Positions 11,989-25,448 of a stretch of DNA of 64,000 nucleotides are shown piece by piece; position 1 is the stretch's first letter; each line of letters starts with the position of its first letter. Origin of the DNA: Hibiscus mutabilis (taxonomy: Eukaryota; Streptophyta; Magnoliopsida; Malvales; Malvaceae); assembly GCA_019671005.1 (NCBI GenBank), contig CM033725.1, forward strand, positions 35,362,678 through 35,426,677. The letters are read 5' to 3'. Position numbers and translations under genes: made by a program. The notes beneath the pieces were generated by a model, which was not told the origin of the DNA, did not search any database, and saw nothing but the letters and a program-made list of their open reading frames with translations.

Positions 11989-14900
11989 TGTAATCACTAA
12001 TTTTGTCTGAGGTGTTAACTCGTTTTTACATTTTTGCAATAAAAGGGGCTTTGTTTAACTTTAACCATTCTATACTATATATGTATTTGATTATCGTTAA
12101 AACCCAAAAAATTATTACTAGTGCTATTTGAACTAAGTATTTTTATATATGTGTTGCTATTTATTATCCAATTTACTATCGTATTATATTATACATTAAC
12201 ATATTATGTTTATTATGTTATTACCCAATTGAAAACCCCCAAAATATTAGTAGTATATTATATCATTTATGTTATCTTATGTATTAGTAGTAGTACTATC
12301 ATTATTTTTGTTATAAATAAAACAGCCCAAGTTTATTAAAATTATCAGTCCATTTACATATTTAAAAAAATGCCAAAACATTATATATATAACAGCCCAA
12401 TAAATAATAAATAGCCCAAGTTTCTTTGATTATCATAAGCCAAACTTTTTAATACATTAACTGGTCCAATAGGGCCCAACTAGCCCAACTAATCTGAAAA
12501 CCCTAATCTAATGCAACCTTATTTTCCTTGTGCAGCCAGCTCTCAGCCGTTAGATTTGGGATAGATCTAACGCCCCACGATCGAAGGAGCGTCTTCCCAG
12601 ATCCCCTACGTGCCCACGCACAACCTCCGGTGTCACCCACGCACTTGACTCTTTGGCTTCCCAAGCCGCGCCATCTCCTCGGCTTCCCAGGCTGCGTCGT
12701 CTCTTCTAGCTCCAAAGCCCCTCCTCTCTCGTATCACATGCAAAACAAAGCAAAAATTAAACAAAGGCAGAGTCAAATGCAAACAAAATATAGAGGAATA
12801 TCAAACGGTCTCTCCAACAAACTGACAGTGGCAGGAAACAACATGAACCCGGCCAAAAATGCACAGAAGCAACCAATAGGACATTTCATTCGGTTTTCCT
12901 TTTTATAAATTCATGTAATGTTCAGTGTATAAAAGAAACCAACGCACTATTTGTAACCCTAAGCGTAAACGAAAGGGTAAAAAGATTTCAAAACAATACA
13001 AATAAAAGCGCCATCAGAGGTATATCCAGCTTCTACTTTATATTTTTGGAAGAATATAAAAGAAAAAAAGGAAATAGTTTAGGGCTTCCTTTTTTTACCT
13101 TCGCGGTCGGCATTTTCCTGCATCGTTGTTTGGCTCCGCCCACATCGGTGACAAACCCTTGGTCATCTAAGCCGTATGGGTGAACCGGCAAGGGCTTGGG
13201 TCTTTCAAAAGTGGGTTTTGAAACTTTTGGGGGTCTTGGCTTTTAAGATTTTAATGTGAAAGTGGCTCAGTTTTGAAAAATAGGGGTTGAATCTGAGTTT
13301 AGAACGAGAAAGGGAGTCGTTTGGGCTACTTTTAGAGTTTGCCAGCCACCGGCAAGTGGCAGCTGATGTGGTGGCGTACGGCGGAGAGGTCACCGGTTTT
13401 TGGAAACCACGGCGGAGGAACTGTTGGAATCTGGGTTCTCGAAGAACACCAGATGAACACAGTGAGCATTTGAGAGCATTTTTGCTCTCTCTTTTTTGGG
13501 TGAAAGGGGATGAATGTTTTGTTTAAAAATATTTAACTTTTATACTTGGTCCCCATTTTAAAATGGTTTTATCGCATAATAAGGACCTCTGCTTTTTCTA
13601 TTTACAACCAGCAGTCCTCCCGCATTTCGAAATCTCTTCTACGGGCCCCGGAGATTCAAGGGGTCTTGTGTTGTCGCCTTTTTCTTTATTTTACTTATTT
13701 TAGGCCCTAAAACTTCTGTTTGATTAATCTGGTCTCAAATCTTGATTTAAACCCCCTTTTTGCTTGTTCTTTATTTTGCATATTTAATTTGGGTCTTACA
13801 TCTTTTATTTCCAATTTTAATTTCTGTGTTAGATTATGTTTGCTTTATTTTGATGTGGGTATGGATATGCTTAATGTGGTTTTTATAATGTAATATATAG
13901 TTTTTGTATAACATATGGTTTCTATATAATGTATATAATATATGTTTTATAATATAATATATAGTTTCACTGTAATACATAATATATAGTTTTTATATAA
14001 CATTAATATATAATTTTTTATATAAAAGTATAATATATAGTTTCTATATAATATATAGTTTTTATAAAGTATATGATATATAGATTTTTCTAATGCATAT
14101 ACTATATGGTTTTTCATATTATATGAATATACTTTTTATGTCATATAACCTAGGTTTTAATATGTATATATATTTAAATAGCTATATATATTTATATGTA
14201 TGGTTTTTAGTCATATATATACTTTAGGTGGTTTTGGGGCTCGTTAGGTTAAGCTTATAGGTCAGATTAAGGCAATTTAATTTAATTAATTTAAAGTGTG
14301 CACTCGTCTTATAGGGGCATAATCTTTAAATAATTAAATTAATGTTAGGATTAGTTTTTTTAGAGCCGTAGTTAGATCTAAGGTTCGAATTAGTTTAGTG
14401 AATTTAAATTTACCCTTGGCTTATTGGGATAAATGTTAAATTCATTAAATTAATTGAGCACCTCTTAATTACCCTTTTATGATAAAATTAACCTTGGGCT
14501 TAGATGCACATTTAATGTAAAATCATGATTAATTAACTTGATTCATTTTAAATAGCATCCTTGGCTCATGGGGATACTAGTTTAAAATTAATCGAATTAA
14601 TTATCATGGTGCAAGATAATCCATAATTTATTAGGGTTTTCTAGTTTTAGAGCTTAATTAATTTAGGGTCAATACTAGACTCATTTAGTTCAAAATTAGA
14701 TCACTGATTGAATTTTCATAAGTTGGGCCTTTTAGGTCTGGGCTTTAGTGGGATTTTTTGTGTGTTTATTTTTAAGCCCTTATTTGGCATTCATATTAAT
14801 TGCCTCTCATGAGACCCATTTATTTTGAATTAATTAACCTAAATCACAAAAAATGAGATATTTATTAATTCCGATATTTGTGTCGTAACAGTCTGAGCTT

Positions 14901-15508
14901 AAAGGATGTTGACCAAATATTTGAATTAATTCTTACTGTCCCAAGGAAAAATTAAAAGTTGATAAAATCATCACATCATATCTTAACTGTTTGCACCATA
15001 CATAAAGGTGACGTACGAGATTCCAACCATAAATTAAAACGACAGTCAGACTTATATGATGTCAGTTTAATCTATGGTCCGATGTATCGTCAACCTTGTT
15101 AATTAAATGACCAATTAATTTGAACCCACCAATTTGATAAAGCCCGTCCCATTAAAGTCAATTTTCAAATAAGTTCACCAGATTAAATTCAATTCAAATT
15201 TTGACAATTTTCTTCGATTAAAAGCAACAAATATTTTGGTACTGATCTCCGAGAGTGTTGGGGGTGCTAATCCTTCCCCACACGTAACCAACTCTCGAAC
15301 CCTTTCAAAATGAATCTCTGGTTTTTGCGGTGTCTGGCCTACCTTATCCAAATGGTCGGTGACGACTCCAGGTTTTCATCTTTTTCAAAATGATACAAAT
15401 TTTTAAAAGAAATTCTCTTAAACACAAGATTCAGAATGATTTGGGGATAACCCGTAGCACCGAACTTATAAACCTATAACATGCCTTAAAAGGAAAAACG
15501 TTGCTACA
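11989..15508 (+). repeat. 5' LTR of the Ogre/Tat-type element
   Basis: 3520 bp, starting TGTAATCACTAA and ending GTTGCTACA, with the PBS three bases later. Its first ~780 bp recur at 28667-29482. A GC-richer block (12530-12720), a TATA-like TTTATAAATT (12901-12910), an ATATAGTTTTTATATAA-rich block (13855-14215) and ATTAATT-rich repeats (14280-14660) make up the rest. ORFs here are chance frames. Confidence 0.85.
13855..14215. repeat. Degenerate ATATAGTTTTTATATAA repeats
   Basis: About a dozen imperfect repeats of TATAATATATAGTTTTTATA inside the LTR, with almost no G or C. Probably slippage-derived. Confidence 0.7.
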
Positions 15509-15511
15509 GCT

Positions 15512-15529
15512 TGGCGACTTCGCTAGGGA
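15512..15529 (+). other. Primer-binding site of the Ogre/Tat-type element
   Basis: TGGCGACTTCGCTAGGGA lies three bases after the LTR end. It differs from the N1 PBS at two positions. Confidence 0.75.
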
Positions 15530-17141
15530 CAAAATTTTGTTTTTATAAAAAAAGAGTTAAGCCAAGAAAGTATTTGTTGCTTTTAATAATGGAAAAATGT
15601 TGGAATTTTAATTGACTTTAGTCAAGTCAATTCTTTCTTGAAAATGTGATTTCAATTGCACGGGCTTTGATACTTGGTGGTTTTTGAATTAATTTTTCAT
15701 TTAATTTTTAAGGAATAACCGACATGTGTTACACCATGTTCATCAAGCTCTATACCCGAGCTCCGTCCCTTAAGTGGGAGTGAAATGCTACATACCCACA
15801 TGAGTAGCCTTCCACGGGTCGGTAACTCACTTTTGGAATCCACGCCTTTTGACACATGAGCAGCCCTCCACGTCATTAGTTTGTGCTTTCCCTCGAGCCG
15901 AGACCAATTCGCAAGCTTGTAATGGGACAGAATTGGGTTCTTGTTGCCTTAGTAGGTAATAAGATAGGTTCGGGTACCCTTAATTTGAACAGAACCCATG
16001 TGTGAGAATCTAGGAAGCCCACCCCATTAGAGCCATATAGATAACCATAACGAACTAGAATTCATGTGGTTGGGGTTTTCTTTACTTGTTTTCCTTTTGC
16101 TTAATTTGTTTGTATTTATCTTTTCTCTTTTCCAAATTTATTGTTTATCTTATGACTAACATGCTTTTTTTGTTTTCTATCCTTTTATTCTACATATCTT
16201 GTCATATCATGAAGAGTACGTTGAGTCAGAAATAGTTTGAAACTAAAGGCTAGATTAATGGGAGATTTGGTCCATAGCAATGACGAGAATAACTCGATGT
16301 GCAAATATGGTCAGAAGAAGAACAACTCCACGATGGGGACAATATTTTTGTTGGTTTTAGGTTTGCGATGTCAGTCAAGACTTACAAGAGGAAGTATTAC
16401 GAGTACAAGGACCAAGTGCTTGCTTTGACACAAAATGGAGAACCTACGGACCTCTCATTCAAGGTAGCTAGAGAAAGAACGACATCACGAAATAAAGCCT
16501 TGAAAGATTAGGTAAAATGCTTGGAAAAGTCTTTTTTCAAGAACAAGGGTTCAACTAGCAGGTCAAAAGCTAGTTACTCAGAGAATCAGGCTTTGAAGGA
16601 TCATGTTAAAGCCGAGGTCCAACAATTCTAGGACCGAATAGCAAGCTTTAGGGGAGCAATACAAGGGTACTAGATGCCGAAATTGGAATGACTACAGTTC
16701 GCCACTTACACTATTTGGAAGCAAAAGCAAGAATTGGCACATTTGATGGCTTAGATGCAAGAGGTCACCCGAAAGTTATAGTTCCTAGTGAAAGATGCTG
16801 CTGAGCTCCAAGACTACGTGGACAATGAATCTGAGGAGGGAGAAAAGATTATTTGGATCTCGACGGAGATTTTCGACCTAAATGCTAGTTTAGGACCATA
16901 TGCATAGTGGATGTTCTTTGATTATTGTAACGAAACAATTTTCCATCAATGCAAGTCGTTTAATGTTGATATTTGCCGAACTCAGTGTCTCTCTTTGCAT
17001 TCATTCATGCTTTCATAGTAGTATTATTTTATGACATATTATTATTTTTGTTCGATGTTGTATTTTTGTACATTCACTGCATCATATGCATCACTAATTG
17101 GGGAAAGCATTCACCTCAGATAAAGTAGAAGTGAGAAGGGA
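15530..17141 (+). other. Leader and degraded upstream ORF region
   Basis: 15530-16200 resembles the N1 leader in layout (for example the phrase GGGTACC...AGAACCCA and the CCC...TTAGAGCCA stretch), with no ORF. At 16237-16511 short open frames encode charged peptides such as YYEYKDQVLALTQNGEPTDLSFKVARERTTSRNKALKD, split here into words only for reading. They are followed by stop-ridden coiled-coil-like sequence to 16900. I suspect the remnant of the extra ORF that some Ogre/Tat elements carry before gag, but cannot prove it. Confidence 0.45.
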
Positions 17142-18967
17142 ATGACTTTTAACCAGCTCAACTCTAGCAATATGAATGACCTAGAGGCTAGGGTGGATAA
17201 GCTAAAACAGCTTCAAGAACATTTGGTTTGGAATCAAATAGAGATAATATCATATGTTAAAAGGTTCCAAGAGGAAACAAGGGGGAAAATCGATGAACTA
17301 ATGGGCATGGTGGCCACCGTGACCAAAGAAGAGGGTGTGAAAGAAGACTCATTTGTGCAAGAGGAAAGTGAGAGTTGGGATTGTGACTTCATAGCGAAAA
17401 GGATTTTATTTGATGAAGACCAAGCCATCATCAACAAATACAAGGTAATTTGTATTGCCTCCGAATTGGTGTTAGATAAGACCAAGGACTCTCTCTTTAA
17501 AATCTTACCATCGACAGAAAATGAAGAACCGAATAAGCCAGAACCATAAGATGAGAAAAGTACAACATGCAACAAGAGCATGAGGATGTCGACTATATTG
17601 TCTTCTGAATCGTCATCTCTTCAAACACATGATCAGCCTTTGGCGTCTATGATTCCAAAACCTCATCAACTATCGGTTAGCTCGGCTTCTAATGCTCAAG
17701 AAAAAAAGGAAGAATTGAAGGACTTCCAATTCACTCCTAGTCCTTTCACCTACCAAGAACTATTTTCGAAATTGCTAAATGCCCGACTGATTACACTGTG
17801 CTTCGTCAATCCTCAGTCACCCCCGTATCCAAGTTGATTCAAAGATGAAGAGCATTGTGAATTCCACGCCGAAATTCCAGGTCATTCTATCGAGAAATGC
17901 ATAAACTTTAAGTGTAAAGTTCAACACCTCCTACATATCGGGGTATTAGAGTTTGAACCAACAGTTACAGGTCTGAGGATCAATCATCCAGCTACGAAAT
18001 TAGATAAAGATCAAGACAAAGAGGGCAAGGGGAAGATGCGTTGGTCAAAAGGGTCATGCGACAAGCGAAATCACTTGAGAAGTCAGGAATGGATCTGAAA
18101 GATTCTATAGAGGCGACAATAATCGGGAACAAAGAGGTCCCCAAGGAAAGTCAATTCCAGTCAAAGAAAAGAGAAGTGAAAAGCGGAGAAATGCATATTG
18201 AGGACACCAATAGGAGTGACAAGAAGACAAAGATGGCAATCCCGATGACATATTCTGAATTGTTACCCCTGTTAATTCAGAACAAGCTCTTAAAGTTACC
18301 CCCATCGAAACGCTACTCTTATTTTAATCCTAAAGTGTATGGTACCAAGATTGTTTGTGGTTTCCATTATGGTGATTGTGGTCACACAACAGAAGATTTT
18401 GTGTTTTTGAAACGTAGGGTTTATAGCCTTATCGAAAGGGGATTACTTTGCTTTGAAGATGGAAAGCCCAGGTTCCACCGAGGATTGGGGCGTGCCGGAA
18501 AGTTGACAAATGATCAAAATCAGTGTCATAATCTACCATTGTCAACGGTTTATCAAGGTCAGAATTCTCTACAAGTTGGAGAGGAGAACAAGAAGACAAC
18601 TACGACCAAGAAGGAAGTAAACAAGGAGAAATTAACTAAGAGTCAGCATCCAGCAAGGACACCTCTCAGGGTTCTCAAGACGTCAATTGCGTTCTTGCTT
18701 CCTCATTTAATTCAAAGGAATTACCTTGCCCCTAGGCTGATGAAGGAGATGTCAGATCCATCTCTTAAACACAATCCGAATAGTGTTTGTGATTTCCATA
18801 TGAGGGCGTTAGGGCACCCTACTAAGAGGTGTTGTGTTTTGAAAGAAGAAATAGAGAAGCTTCTCGGTAATGGGACACTGACATTTGATATGGTTAAGCA
18901 ATGGAAAGCAAAAGAGATAGGGGAAGCAGCTACCTCAGGTGAAAGACTAAATAAGCAAAATGAATGA
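17142..18967 (+). pseudogene. Ogre/Tat-type gag remnant with three zinc-finger modules
   Basis: Opens with a helical, Glu/Lys-rich segment (MTFNQLNSSNM...), typical of Ogre/Tat gag N-termini. Three copies follow of a module with a YxELxxxLLxxxL lead-in and a C-x2-H-x5-H-x4-C finger: CEFHAEIPGHSIEKC (about 17855-17900), CGFHYGDCGHTTEDF (18354-18398; the last Cys is Phe) and CDFHMRALGHPTKRC (18787-18832). The first module has TGG-to-TGA (17835-17837), and a frameshift near 18040 separates it from the long 308-codon frame holding modules 2 and 3. Gag would package element RNA into particles, but this copy cannot make an intact protein. Confidence 0.8.
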
Positions 18968-21009
18968 GAAGTCGGTTCCAAAGTTGTCTAGAGTTTCGAT
19001 CCACCTTACACATGTTTTTCTGTGTTTATGTTGGGGGTTGGTGTTTAAGTTTCTGTGCACTTTAATTTTTCTCTTAAAGTAGTGTGCGGAATCAACTTTG
19101 CTACCATTTACCCGAAAGTAGCAAAGATCTTTTTGAAAGGGCCTATGTTGTTTGCGGATTTATATTTCAATGAAAGGATGCAGCCTTCTTTCAAAATAAC
19201 GATCTTATATATGCATGATCTGAAAGATCAATCAAATGTTGTGATAACGATGAGATTTGATTTCTTACTCAGCCTACTCTGGTCAGTAAAGCACAAAAAG
19301 CAAGACAACTAATCCTTTGATGATGTTCGATGATGAAAAAATCTTTAAAATTCATAAAAATTGAAGTGAACTAGGCAGGTTTAACTAAATGGAGTCGCTT
19401 GAAATTGAGGTCCTAAGAATAGTCTTCTATTCCCTAATAAAATACGTGGATAAATAACAAAAACAAAAAGAAAAATGATGAAAAAGAATGAATAAGAAAA
19501 ATGATGAATAAATGAATGAAGTAATTAATGAATGACCAATTGAATAAGTCTCGGATCACTCGGATAGAGCTGTGGGGGATGACAAATCTAATAAGGAGCT
19601 ATTCTCCACTTGTCCAATACCCTAGTGTCAGAGGTGATCTTTGAAGACATGAGTATAATAATAATATAATACATACTAGTTATAGCCAAAAGAACACACA
19701 TTCACTTGTAGAATTTTATTCTTAGAATGATATTTTTTCCCTCCACCAGTTAAAAAAGTCCAGAAAGCTTGAACACATTTATGAATGGAGAAAAATAATG
19801 AGAACTAAAAGGAGTAGTTTTCAATTGGATCAAGCAATACGATAATCATGAGGATGAACCAAACGGTTTGGGGATGAATTTCACAACGTCGAATATCGCC
19901 ACAACATTTAGTGTCTTCCTAGACACAAGTTGAGCTAGAAATGATCGTCAAAGGGTTGAATCTAAGACGCTTGTGCATTTGATATCTGAGGCACCCTATT
20001 TTGTTTTCTTTCTTTTATGGTTTTGGTTTGCTAGGACTTGTACATTAATCCAAAAGCATCCCTATTGAAATATTGATCAGCAACTAACAATTATAAACAA
20101 AAAGATTTCTCTGTATTGCTTCAGAGATAGAGTTGGAATGCAAGGTCAAGTATGTACATGATCGACCTAATGCAAACCTGTCAGTGATCCTGAAAGGAAT
20201 AATAGCAAGCCTTAGTATGCTACGCGATTCGAGGACTCAAAATATTATTTACCATCAGGCCTTGGTTGGCTCAGAGAAATGAAGATTGAATTCTATGGAA
20301 ATTTTAGAGACTCATGGGACATGTCTTCGGTCTAGCATTGAGATGGAAGAAGGACCATACTAGTGGGTCAAGGGTAAGTAACCGTTGAACCCGAGAAAGA
20401 GATGAGGCATTACTAAGATCATGAAAGAAAAAGGGGATCTTAAGAAGGAATGTATCGACTCAGCCGTCCAACATTGGTCAGAAGTCAACCAAAGGGGGAA
20501 TGCGATAGTGTACCAAGCAAGCGTACAGTAGCGAGGTATACTTACGTCATCTTACAGTAAAACGAGTTGCGGGAATTGAAAAAGATCGGGGAAGGAGGGG
20601 ATCGACGGTTGCAAAGTCAGTTCCGTGAAAGTTATGGTGACATTACACGCTTGATGCATGTCCGAGTTAATTGATAGAGTAGAGCAATCTTGGATTTGGA
20701 AGCCTTCAATCAAGTTGTTGCAAGAACTAGGAGCTCTAGACTCAATCAAGGAAGTTTGGGCAGATCTGAAAATTCAAGAGAAAAGAGAAGAGATTTTCTT
20801 GAAATTTTCAGATTCAAGGCTGGAAATTTAAAGAAAGAAAGACAAGATGAAGGATTATATGATAAGAAATAATAAAATAAAAAAAGATTAAAAGAGATGA
20901 GAAAGAGATAAGTAAAACAAATTTGAAAATTCCAGCTTTGTTTATGGAATTATGGAAGATGGTATGAAGGTTGAAGATGAAGATGGCTTGTGAATTGTTG
21001 GTGTTGTTT
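18968..21009 (+). other. Non-coding interior of the Ogre/Tat-type element
   Basis: No protease or RT motif in any frame; open frames are short. A purine-rich stretch (20760-20900) precedes the nested gypsy LTR. This is where pol would be expected, so it looks deleted or replaced. Confidence 0.5.
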
Positions 21010-21992
21010 TGTCCTCGGAACCCTCTTAGATTCAATTATCTAATCAAGCAACCTCAAGCGGCTCTAACCCACCCTCCTAGACGCGATTATCTAGGAAAGC
21101 AAGAGTGTGAAGATGATTTCCCTCACAAGAACTCGTCGAACTTATGTTGAAGAAGACTTCGAAGGCACAAGTAATCAGTACTTGCAAAAACAAACTCACT
21201 AAATATTTCATAAATCAAAGAAAATATGTCTTACAATGATGGAGGCATCATCCTTTTATAGGTGAAGGATATACAAAGTAATTTAACTTCTACTAAAACA
21301 AGGAAAACCTAATCTAATTAAAAATAATAATAAAATAACAGGCTTTAAATTCCATGTGCTTGTGTGGCAAGGGATAGGGTGATAAGGCAAGTGATAAGCT
21401 GATAAGGGCTTGTTGCTTGGGCAGCAAGTAAACTTGATGAAGGCTGGTTTGCTTGGGCATCAAGTAATGGGCTGATAAGAGCTGTTTTGATTGGGCAGCA
21501 AGTAAAAGTTGATAGGGCCTTTATTTGGGTGAATTTAAGGGTATTTGGGCTGGTTTAGATGATAAGAAATTGGTTATTGGGCAAGGAGGCATGTGTGGGC
21601 TATTTTAAAAGCTAACTAGGCCTAAAAACACTTGTAAATCCTAATTTGGGCTAAAAATAAAAATCTGACCCAATCTTTTATAGTAACAAGTATTGGGTCT
21701 AATTATAATAAAAAGGGCTAATTAATGGACATCTAAAGGCTCATGGATATCCATCTCCAAAGGTGCAACAAGTTGAGATTTTGTGACCCAATTATTCTTG
21801 AAGGATGTTAAGTGTGGACTTCCTTCAAGAAATTCTTCTTTCTTCATGGCAGCTTGTAATCATTTGCTCACGAATACTTGGACGGCCAAATTCAGCTTGT
21901 CCTTGATTAGCTTAGAGTTGGCTCGGGTTATTAGGCCAAGTGGAAACGTAAGTCCATCTTGTCCTTGGAATTTCCTTGTGGTACATGTATCA
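21010..21992 (-). repeat. 3' LTR of the nested CRM-like element
   Basis: 983 bp. In element orientation it begins TGATACATGTACC right after the polypurine tract. It is nearly identical to 25449-26431, so the insertion is fairly recent compared with its host. Confidence 0.9.
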
Positions 21993-24900
21993 TCCCCTCC
22001 CTCCTCAAAAGGATTCGTCCACGAATCTGAAACATCAAAGGGAGAAAGATCAGAAACATTAAAAGTTGTACTCACATTATACTCACCTGGTAGATCAATT
22101 CGGTATGCATTGTTGTTGATCCTTTCAAGGACTTGGAATGGTCCATCTCCTCATGGATCAAATTTGGATTTCCTATGGTTTGGAAATCTTTCTTTACGCA
22201 TGTGCAACCAAACCCAATCTTCTGGTTCAAAGACAACTTGGCGTCGGCCTTTGTTGACTTTGGCAGCAACGTTTTCATATGTTTTCTCCATTCATTGGTT
22301 TTCCTTAGTGTGAATGGATTTAACTAACTCTGCTTTCTTTTCGCCATCTAAGCTGCTAATATTATCAATAGGTAAAGGAACAAGGTCTAATGTAGTTAAG
22401 GGGTTAAAACCATAAACTAATTCAAATGGAGAATAATCGGTGGATGAATGAATAGAACGGCTATAGGAAAACTCTAAAAAAGGTATATATTCTTCCCAAG
22501 TTTTTGTGTTCTTACCGACAACGGTTCTGAGTAATGCACCTAAGATCCGATTTATTACCTCAGTTTGTCCATCCGTCTGTGGGTGACAAGTAGTAGAATA
22601 AAGAAGTTTGGTACCTATCTTTCCCCACAAAACCTTCCAAAAATGGCTTATGAACTTTACATCTCTATCGGAAATGATGGTGCGTGGAATTCTATGAAGT
22701 CGTACTACTTCTCTAAAGAATAGATCGGCTACATGTGTTGCATCATCCGTTTTATGGCATGGTATGAAGTGAGCCATCTTTGAAAACCTGTCGACCACAA
22801 CAAAAATACTATCTCGACCCTTTTTGGTACAAGGTAATCCAAGAATAAAGTCCATAGATAAATCGACCCAAGGGAAAGAAAAGATAGGAAGGGGTTTATA
22901 TAAACCGTTAGGACTTACCTTGGATTTTTCTTGTTTACATACGATGCAAGATGCGCATACCTTTTCCACGGTTTTCCTCATATGTGGCCAAAAAAATGCT
23001 TCATTACCATGTCTAACGTTTTGGAGATGCCAAAGTGCCCCATTAAGCCTCCAGAGTGCGATTCATGGACTAGTAATTCTCTAATGGAGCCTTGTGGTAT
23101 ACACAACCTGTTTATTCGGAAAAGAAACCCATCTACAAGATAAAACTTGTTAAAAGAACCTTTTAAACAATGAGTATAAATTTCCTTGAAATCTGGATCA
23201 TTAGGATACAATTTCTTTATATGTTCGAATCCCAATATAGTAGCATGCATTTGAGTAATTAGGGTTTACCTTCTAGATAGTGCATCTGTTACTACATTAT
23301 CCTTACCTTTTTTGTACTTGATCACATAAGGGAATGTTTCAATAAACTCCACCCACCGAGAATGTCTCTTGCTCAAATTACCTTGGCCGTTTAGCCACTT
23401 CAATGATTCGTGGTCGTTGTGTATAATGAACTCCTTTGGAAGAAGGTAGTGTTGCCAAACTTCAAGTGCACGAACTAATGCAATGAGCTCTTTATCATAA
23501 GTTGAGTAGTTCAAATGTGCTCCTTTTAACTTCTCGCTAAAGTAAGCGATTGGTTGTTTTTCCTGTAAAAGAACTGTGCTTATTCCTATACCGGAGGCAT
23601 CACATTCTAACTCAAAAGTTTTAGAAAAATCGGGAAGACGAAGAATTGGGGTAGTACAAAGTTTACCTTTTAGTGTTTGGAAGGCTTGTTCTTGTGCCTC
23701 ACCCCAATGAAAACCTACCATTTTTTTGATGATATCTGTCAATGGTGCGGCAATGGTAGAGAAATCCTTGACAAAGCGACGGTAGAAGCTTGCTAGGCCA
23801 TGGAAGGATCTCACCTCGGTTATGGATGATGACGTGGGCCATTCTTGAATTGCTTTGACTTTTTCATTGTCAACATGGATACCCTGTGCACTTACTATAA
23901 AGCCTAGAAAACTAAGACTTTCACTACAAAACACGCACTTTTCCATGTTAGCATATAATTGTTCTCTTCGGAGAACTTCGAAGATCGATCTCACATGAAA
24001 GATATGTAAATCAAAAGAAGAAGAGTAGATAAGAATATCATCAAAATAAACAACAACAAACTTACCTCTAAACTCCCGAAGGACATGGTTCATCAATCTC
24101 ATGAATGTGCTAGGGGCATTGGTCAAACCAAATGGCATAATTGTCCATTCATATAAACCGAACTTGGTCTTGAAAGCGGTTTTCCATTCATCTCCTTCTT
24201 TCATTCGAATTTGATGATAACCACTCTTCAAATCAATCTTGGTGAAGATGCATGTGCCGTAGAGTTCATCAAGCATGTCATCTAATCGTGGAATAGGATG
24301 CCTATACTTGATTGTTATTCAGTTGATCGGTCGACAATTGACACACATTCTATATGAACCATCTTTCTTTGGCACCAAAAGTACTGGAACGGCACAAGGG
24401 CTTAAACTCTCACGAATGTAGCCTTTGTTGAGTAGTTCTTCCACTTGCTTTTCTAACTCCTTGGTTTCGTCGGGATTACATCCATATGCTGGTCTATTTG
24501 GAATAGAAAAACCCAGAATTAGGTCAATTTGATGTTCAATTCCTCTTAAGGGTGGCAAACCGTCAGGTGGATCACCTAAAACATCATTGAAGTCCTGCAA
24601 AAGTGAAACAAACACACTAGGAAAACTTTTGTTATTGTTAGTGATAGAAAAAAATTGTTCCCTAAAGCGGATGAGGATGCAAGGTTGTTTAAGGAAGGGG
24701 CTTGCCTCACTTCTTTTTCTCTCGGATAAATATTTTGAGACACTTTTTTTCCTCATATTTAGGATCACTCACCACCCCTGGGCCTATACTTATTTGGCTT
24801 TTATCACTACTGGCCTCTTTTGTATTTGCCTTTTGTTTTTCATTCTTTTTTATTTTTCATCTTTTTCTATTCCTACCTCCTCACAAAACTTCTTCATTCG

Positions 24901-25359
24901 CATCTGATCTTTGTACACCTCTTTTGGATCGAGTGGAGCCAAGGTATACTTTTTGCCATGGTATACAAAGGAATACTTATTTAACTTACCATGGTGAGTC
25001 ACATCACGGTCATACTGCCACGGTCGCCCTAAAAGTAAGTAAGATGCTTGCATAGGGATAACATCACACCAAATGTCGTCATAATATTTACCCATAGTAA
25101 AAGTGATTAAGGCACGTTTGTTTACCTTTAATTCTGACCCTTCATGAAGCCATTGGAGATAATATGGCTTTGGATGGCGTTGACAAGGTAGGTCAAGTGC
25201 ATCAACTAGATAGCTGCTCACCACATTCGCACAACTTCCGCTATCAATGATGACATAATATAGTTTGCCTCTGATCAAACATCTTGTGTGGAAAATATTT
25301 GTTCTTTGCATCTCCGTATCGTCGATTGCTTGGATATTAAATGAACGTTGAATCACCAA
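21860..25359 (-). pseudogene. CRM-like gypsy pol: protease-RT-RNase H-integrase
   Basis: Protease at 25359-24850 (IIDSGSCANVV catalytic DSG). RT at 24768-23700, with the YRMCVNCRPIN palm start, PFGLTNAPSTF, and VVYFDDILIYS as the catalytic YFDD box. RNase H at about 23640-23266 keeps its acidic residues (ECDAS, DKELIA, HNDHES, VTDALS). The integrase zinc finger (H..H..CASC..C) and the core with MDF, SDRD and TEVINR lie at 23250-22290. The GPY-like tail and SDLSPFD lie at 22278-21860. Breaks: a frameshift near 24800, a stop near 24318, a frameshift at 22980 (overlapping HI-stop and MRKT frames), and stops at about 22290 and 22150. The C-terminal frame runs through the polypurine tract into the LTR. 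Confidence 0.9.
21993..22006 (-). other. Polypurine tract of the CRM-like element (inside coding frame)
   Basis: On the minus strand GAGGAGGGAGGGGA directly precedes the LTR start TGATACATG. The same bases encode the EEGGD of a NPFEEGGDD motif, so the priming tract is also protein-coding. Confidence 0.85.
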
Positions 25360-25448
25360 GCTTTTAGGATCAGGTTCATCATTGGAGTAACCACTGGCGA
25401 TGAATCACCAAGCTTGAATATGTGGAGATGGCGTGATGAATTGATAGT

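Noticed and set aside
12503..12908. 126-codon and 70-codon ORFs on opposite strands
   Set aside because: They lie in the GC-richer part of an LTR, overlap each other and resemble no family.
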